A stretch of 64,000 nucleotides of DNA from the NCBI RefSeq assembly GCF_019175385.1, contig NC_083344.1, forward strand, positions 64,232,782 to 64,296,781. The letters are read 5' to 3'. This document shows, piece after piece, positions 60,389 through 64,000 of this stretch; the stretch's first letter is position 1, and each line of letters opens with the position of its first letter. The stretch is from Lycium barbarum. Its lineage: Eukaryota; Streptophyta; Magnoliopsida; Solanales; Solanaceae. A model generated the notes under the pieces. That model ran no database searches and had not been told where the DNA came from. It saw only the letters and a list, made by a program, of their open reading frames with translations. The position numbers and the translations under genes are program-made.

Positions 60389-61597
60389 TATCCAATACAT
60401 GCCGATAGAGATCAAAAAAGAACTATTAGGCGACTTTCCAATAGTTTCTTTCTGAGTGGGGAGATCTTATACAAAAGGACCCCGGATTTGAATTTGTTGA
60501 GATGTGTGGATACCCAAGAAGCTGAAATGATCATGAATGAAGTGCACTCCGGAGTATGTGGCCCGCACATGAACGGTTATGTTCTAGCAAAGAAGATTCT
60601 TCGAGCAGGATACTATTGGCTTACCATGGAGCGAGATTGTTTTCGCTTTGTTCGCAAGTGTCATCAATGCCAAATTCACAGTGACAAAATTCATTCTCCC
60701 CCATCGGAGTTGCACCCTATGTTTGCTCCTTGGCCTTTCGTTGCTTGGGGGATAAATGTTATTGGGCCAATTGAGCCAAAAGCTTCTAATGGGCACAGAT
60801 TCATTTTAGTTGCCATTGGCTACTTCACCAAATGGGTAGAAGTTGTTACGTTCAAATCAGTCACCCAGAAAGCGGTGGTAGACTTTATTCACTCTAACAT
60901 CATATGTCGTTTTGGTATACCAAAGACCATTATCACGGACAATGCAGCCAACCTTAATAGTCATCTCATCAAGGAGATATGTGAGCAGTTTAAAATTGTG
61001 CATCACAACTCTACCCCTTATCGACCCAAAGCCAATGGAGCTGTTGAAGCTGCAAACAAAAACATCAAGAAGATCCTCAGGAAGATGGTACAAGGATCCA
61101 GGCAATGGCAAGAGAAATTGCCTTTTGCTCTTTTAGGGTACCGCACGACTATTCGCACGTCTGTTGGCACAACTCCTTACTTATTGGTTTATGGAACTGA
61201 GGCGGTCATACCAGCAGAAGTAGAGATCCCCTCTCTTCGAATCATTGTTGAAGCAGAGATTGATGACACTAAATGGGTCAAGTCTAGACTAGAACAATTA
61301 TCTTTAATCGATGAAAAGCGGTTGACAGCAGTTTGTTTTGGCCAGTTATACGAGCAAAGGATGGCTCGCGCTTACAACAAGAAGGTGCATCCAAGACATT
61401 TTGAGGTGGGCCAACTCGTTATGAAACGCATCCTTCCGCACCAAGAAGAAGCGAGGGGAAAATTCGCCCCAAATTGGCAGGGCCCTTATGTTATCAAACA
61501 TGTGTTGTCAAAGGGAGCTTTGCAGTTGTCCGATATAGAGGGAAAGGTGACTGACATAGCCATTAACACAGACTCAGTCAAAAGATATTATGTTTGA
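60389..61597 (+). pseudogene. Tat-2 integrase (first catalytic Asp lost)
   Basis: Open from 60389 to 61597 in the same frame as RT. Zinc site VHSGVCGPH...CHQC. Core reads GINVIGPIEP, where Tat-1 has GMDVIGPI, so the first catalytic Asp is Asn; a nearby conserved Asp is also Gly (VAIGYFTKW). The second Asp (IITDNAANL) and Glu (GAVEAANKN) are present. C-terminal part ends SVKRYYV. Confidence 0.9.
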
Positions 61598-61780
61598 TAT
61601 GTTTTCACTTCGACGCTATGGTACTTGGCATTTTCAGTTCGGGATGACGAAAGGCTATCGTTCTCACTATCCAAACACCGGTCACCCCTTTCTAGCCCAT
61701 TTGAGATTTATTCACATTTTCTTTGTTTTCCCCTCTTTGGAACTAACGTAGCGCAAAAAAAAAAAATCAAATGTGTTTTT

Positions 61781-61823
61781 GAACTACGTTCGACCTGATT
61801 CCTAAAAGGATACGTAGGCAGCC
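61781..61823 (+). other. Tat structured motif, copy e
   Basis: Outer CTACGT (61784-61789) with ACGTAG (61812-61817); inner TCCT (61800-61803), aaa, AGGA (61807-61810). 184 bp after the pol stop, followed by GGGGTTCGGTCCC. Confidence 0.65.
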
Positions 61824-61905
61824 CTATTTCGGGGTTCGGTCCCACCAAAAAATAAAAATCATATTTCCCTAGTATTTGAAGAAACTGGAACATTTTTTTA
61901 TTTTT

Positions 61906-61948
<43 letters not shown>

Positions 61949-62106
61949 TTTCATAAAAAAGGTTCCAAAGTTGTAATTCAATCTATGATTCTTTTGCCAT
62001 TCCCCTTTAAGACCTTCTAATCAATCTTTGAGAATGCCAAATCAGCGTGCCACGACTTTGGTGTTGTATACAACGCTTTATTTGAATGCAAACGAGGAAA
62101 GAAAAA

Positions 62107-62370
62107 ATGAGAGAGTCTTACTAGTGAAAACCCTCACAGGCACTATAAGGCGATAATGAGTTCAAAATAAAAAATAAAAAAATGAGAGAGTCTTATTGGT
62201 GAAAACCCTCACGGGCACTATAAGACGATTGTAAGTTTAAATAATAAATAAAAAAAAATGATGAGAGAGTCTTATTGGTGAAAACCATCAAGGGCACTAT
62301 AAGATGATTGTAAGTTGAGAAAGGTCGGTTGGTAAAGACCCGCACAGGGAACCATTGATCGAATGAGTTT
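62107..62370 (+). repeat. About 77 bp tandem repeat, three copies plus a diverged fourth
   Basis: Starts at 62107, 62182 and 62261 with 'atgagagagtctta', then 'ggtgaaaaccctcac' and 'ggcactataag'; the fourth begins near 62317 ('gagaaaggtcggttggt'). Confidence 0.85.
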
Positions 62371-63304
62371 CTTCTATTCCGGCATAAACACGATTTACGT
62401 AGAAAGCTCGGTTTCCGATTGAAGGGTACCATATTTTGAGATTTAGACAGCTCAGATGGATCAAGCGTCCAGTCCAAAATGCATGTCATGATACATTGAA
62501 GTCGGCATATACATCCAGATAAGTCTCTTCCCTCTTTCCCCAAAAGGGACACCTTTTTGTTTAAACATAACTCCTTTTATTTTTTTTAATTTTGTCATTT
62601 TCTTCTCCTTATCTCTAGTATTGTTCTCTGAGTCCCTTTCGGTATAATCTTGCGTCAAATTCAAGAGCAAAGAAAAGGCTGCAAAATTGACTATAGTTTC
62701 CTAGCGGTACAGAGCAATGACTATTGGGCACGCACCGCATCGGCAACGGCATAAATCCATTCGTGATCTATCCAGGAAAGTGAATTGCCCGAAAAGCAAA
62801 GCATTATTTCGAGGTACTAGGGTGAAGGATCACCACAACAAAAAATCGCTCTAAGAATAAGATCGATTACACCACATACGCAAAATGATACGGGGTACAA
62901 AATAGTCAAGGTGAGCATTGAAAGATCATGGTCTCTCGAAAGCAAAGATAGTTTCTAAGCAATCTGGTCGATCACTATCATCCTCGTTTTTCGTAAAGTG
63001 GGATGGGCTTTAAGACAATTTCCACAGCGAGTGAAGGCCACAAACCGACCACCATTTTAAGACTAACAAATTTTTCTTTGTTGAAAACAGGGGCGAAGAA
63101 ATTTAAGAAAACAGTTCTTAAAAATTGATGGACGCCATAAAGTAAGTTCTCAAATGTTTTTTTTCCTTTGATACGCATATAATCATGTTATTATTGATTG
63201 CATTTTATGGAACAAAAACCCTTATTTATTTTCATGTCTTCACAGGGTACGACATTCCCTGGTTGCATTTTAGGGAACAAAAATCCCTGCTTTTCTCATA
63301 TTTT

Positions 63305-64000
63305 CAGGTTGACTACCTCAGAATACAGTCACGTATTTCAATTTCAGGTTGACTACCTCACAATACAGTCACGTATTTTAAATTCCAGGTTGACTACCTC
63401 AAAATAAAGTCATGTTTTTAAATTTCAGGTTGATTACTTCATAATACAGTCGCGTATTTAAATTTCAGGTTGACTACCTCAGAATACAGTCATGTTTTTA
63501 AATTTCAGGTTGACTACCTCAAAATAAAGTCATGTTTTTAAATTTCAGATTGACTACCTCAGAATACAGTCACGTTTTTAAATTTCAGGTTGACTACCTC
63601 AGAATACAGTCACGTATTTAAATTTTAGGTTGACTACCTCAAAATACAGTCACGTGTTTTAAATTCCAGGTTGACTACCTCAGAATACAGTCACGTTTTT
63701 AAATTTCAGGTTGACTACCTCCAAATAAAGTCATATTTTCAGGTTGACTACCTCAGAATACAGTCACGTTTTTAAATTTCAGGTTGACTACCTCAAAATA
63801 CAGTCACGTATTTTTAAATTTCAGGTTGACTACCTCCAAATAAAGTCATATTTTCAGGTTGACTACCTCAGAATACAGTCACGTTTTTAAATTTCAGGTT
63901 GACTATCTCAAAATACAGTCACGTATTTTAAATTCTAGGTTGACTACATCAGAATACTGTCACGTATTTAAATTTCAGGTTGACTACCTCAGAATACAGT
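63305..64000 (+). repeat. About 40 bp tandem array, 18 visible copies, continues past window
   Basis: Unit 'aggttgactacctcagaata' + 'cagtcacgtatttaaatttc'. Most copies are about 40 bp; at least two (63721, 63841) are shortened to about 27 bp. Nearly every unit carries TTGACT and ACGT. It sits in the 3' region of Tat-2, where such arrays arise in this lineage. Confidence 0.95.

Larger units (their letters stand above)
61598..63300 (+). other. Tat-2 3' untranslated region
   Basis: No gene. Structured motif copy e (61781-61823), (AT)n at 61911-61944, a three-to-four-copy 77 bp repeat (62107-62370), a 68 bp pair of 'gcattttatggaacaaaaa' units (63195-63290), then the array. Confidence 0.75.
45160..64000 (+). 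mobile_element. Tat-2: nearly full-length Tat/Ogre-type element, mutated, 3' end beyond window
   Basis: 5' LTR 45160-53018 (split by Tekay-3), primer site 53021-53037, leader to about 54372, gag 54373-56490, protease 56496-57479, linker with G-patch to 57951, candidate intron 57952-58134, pol 58135-61597, 3' region to the window edge. Damage is light: five nonsense codons (55456, 57477, 58778, 59180, 60386) and one frameshift near 57830. Upstream sequence is another Tat 3' end, so this may be part of a tandem Tat arrangement. Confidence 0.85.

Noticed and set aside
63305..64000. CRISPR-like regular repeat
   Set aside because: No unique spacers; the whole unit repeats head to tail in a plant retrotransposon 3' region.

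Overview
The window is plant nuclear DNA made almost entirely of nested Ty3/gypsy LTR retrotransposons. I see no host gene, tRNA or rRNA. The families and their wording (a Tat/Ogre-type Pol with a second, archaeal-type RNase H; Tekay/Del-type elements whose LTRs open TGTCACGACCC) resemble what I remember from Solanaceae genomes, so a large nightshade-family genome is the best guess. That is recollection, not a search. Names used here: Tat-1, Tat-2, Tekay-1, Tekay-2, Tekay-3, solo LTRs S1, S2, S3, and remnant R.

Layout. 1-16805: Tat-1 (+), a decayed Tat element cut by the window edge. Its pol is at 1-3783, its repeat-rich 3' region follows, and its 3' LTR begins at 16557. An old 10.0 kb Tekay element, Tekay-1 (-, 4935-14943, target-site duplication gaatg), sits in that 3' region. 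16806-44903: remnant R (-), an LTR/PBS remnant that is itself split by a Tat-type solo LTR, S1 (-, 17951-43265, TSD atatg). Three elements lie inside S1: the very young, complete Tekay-2 (-, 18125-29141, TSD ccaaa), solo LTR S2 (+, 30428-33873, TSD atagc) and solo LTR S3 (-, 35638-39661, TSD ttaac). 44904-64000: a second copy of the Tat 3' end, then a Tat LTR (45160-53018) holding the truncated Tekay-3 (-, 46685-51591, TSD cttct), then Tat-2 (+) with primer site, gag, protease, a candidate intron, pol and a 3' region that ends in an 18-copy tandem array running off the window.

Function. Only Tekay-2 looks able to move by itself. It has a 1625-codon gag-pol reading frame with every catalytic residue I checked, a correct tRNA primer site, a polypurine tract, and two 2919 bp LTRs that differ at only two places I could find. 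Tat-2 carries five nonsense codons and a frameshift. Tat-1 and Tekay-1 are badly broken. Tekay-3, remnant R and the solo LTRs have little or no coding sequence left.

The most interesting signals are structural. (1) A stem-within-stem motif occurs eight times in the untranslated parts of the Tat elements; its sequence changes but pairing is kept. (2) A back-to-back double hairpin lies about 400-540 bp from the 3' end of the Tekay-like LTRs, again with compensating changes. (3) A family-specific palindrome cluster lies about 225-510 bp from the U3 end of the same LTRs. (4) Four successive hairpins in the Tat-1 3' region show compensating changes. (5) A 183 bp candidate intron lies between protease and reverse transcriptase in Tat-2 and is absent from Tat-1. 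All were read by eye; folding and alignment tests are named under each finding.
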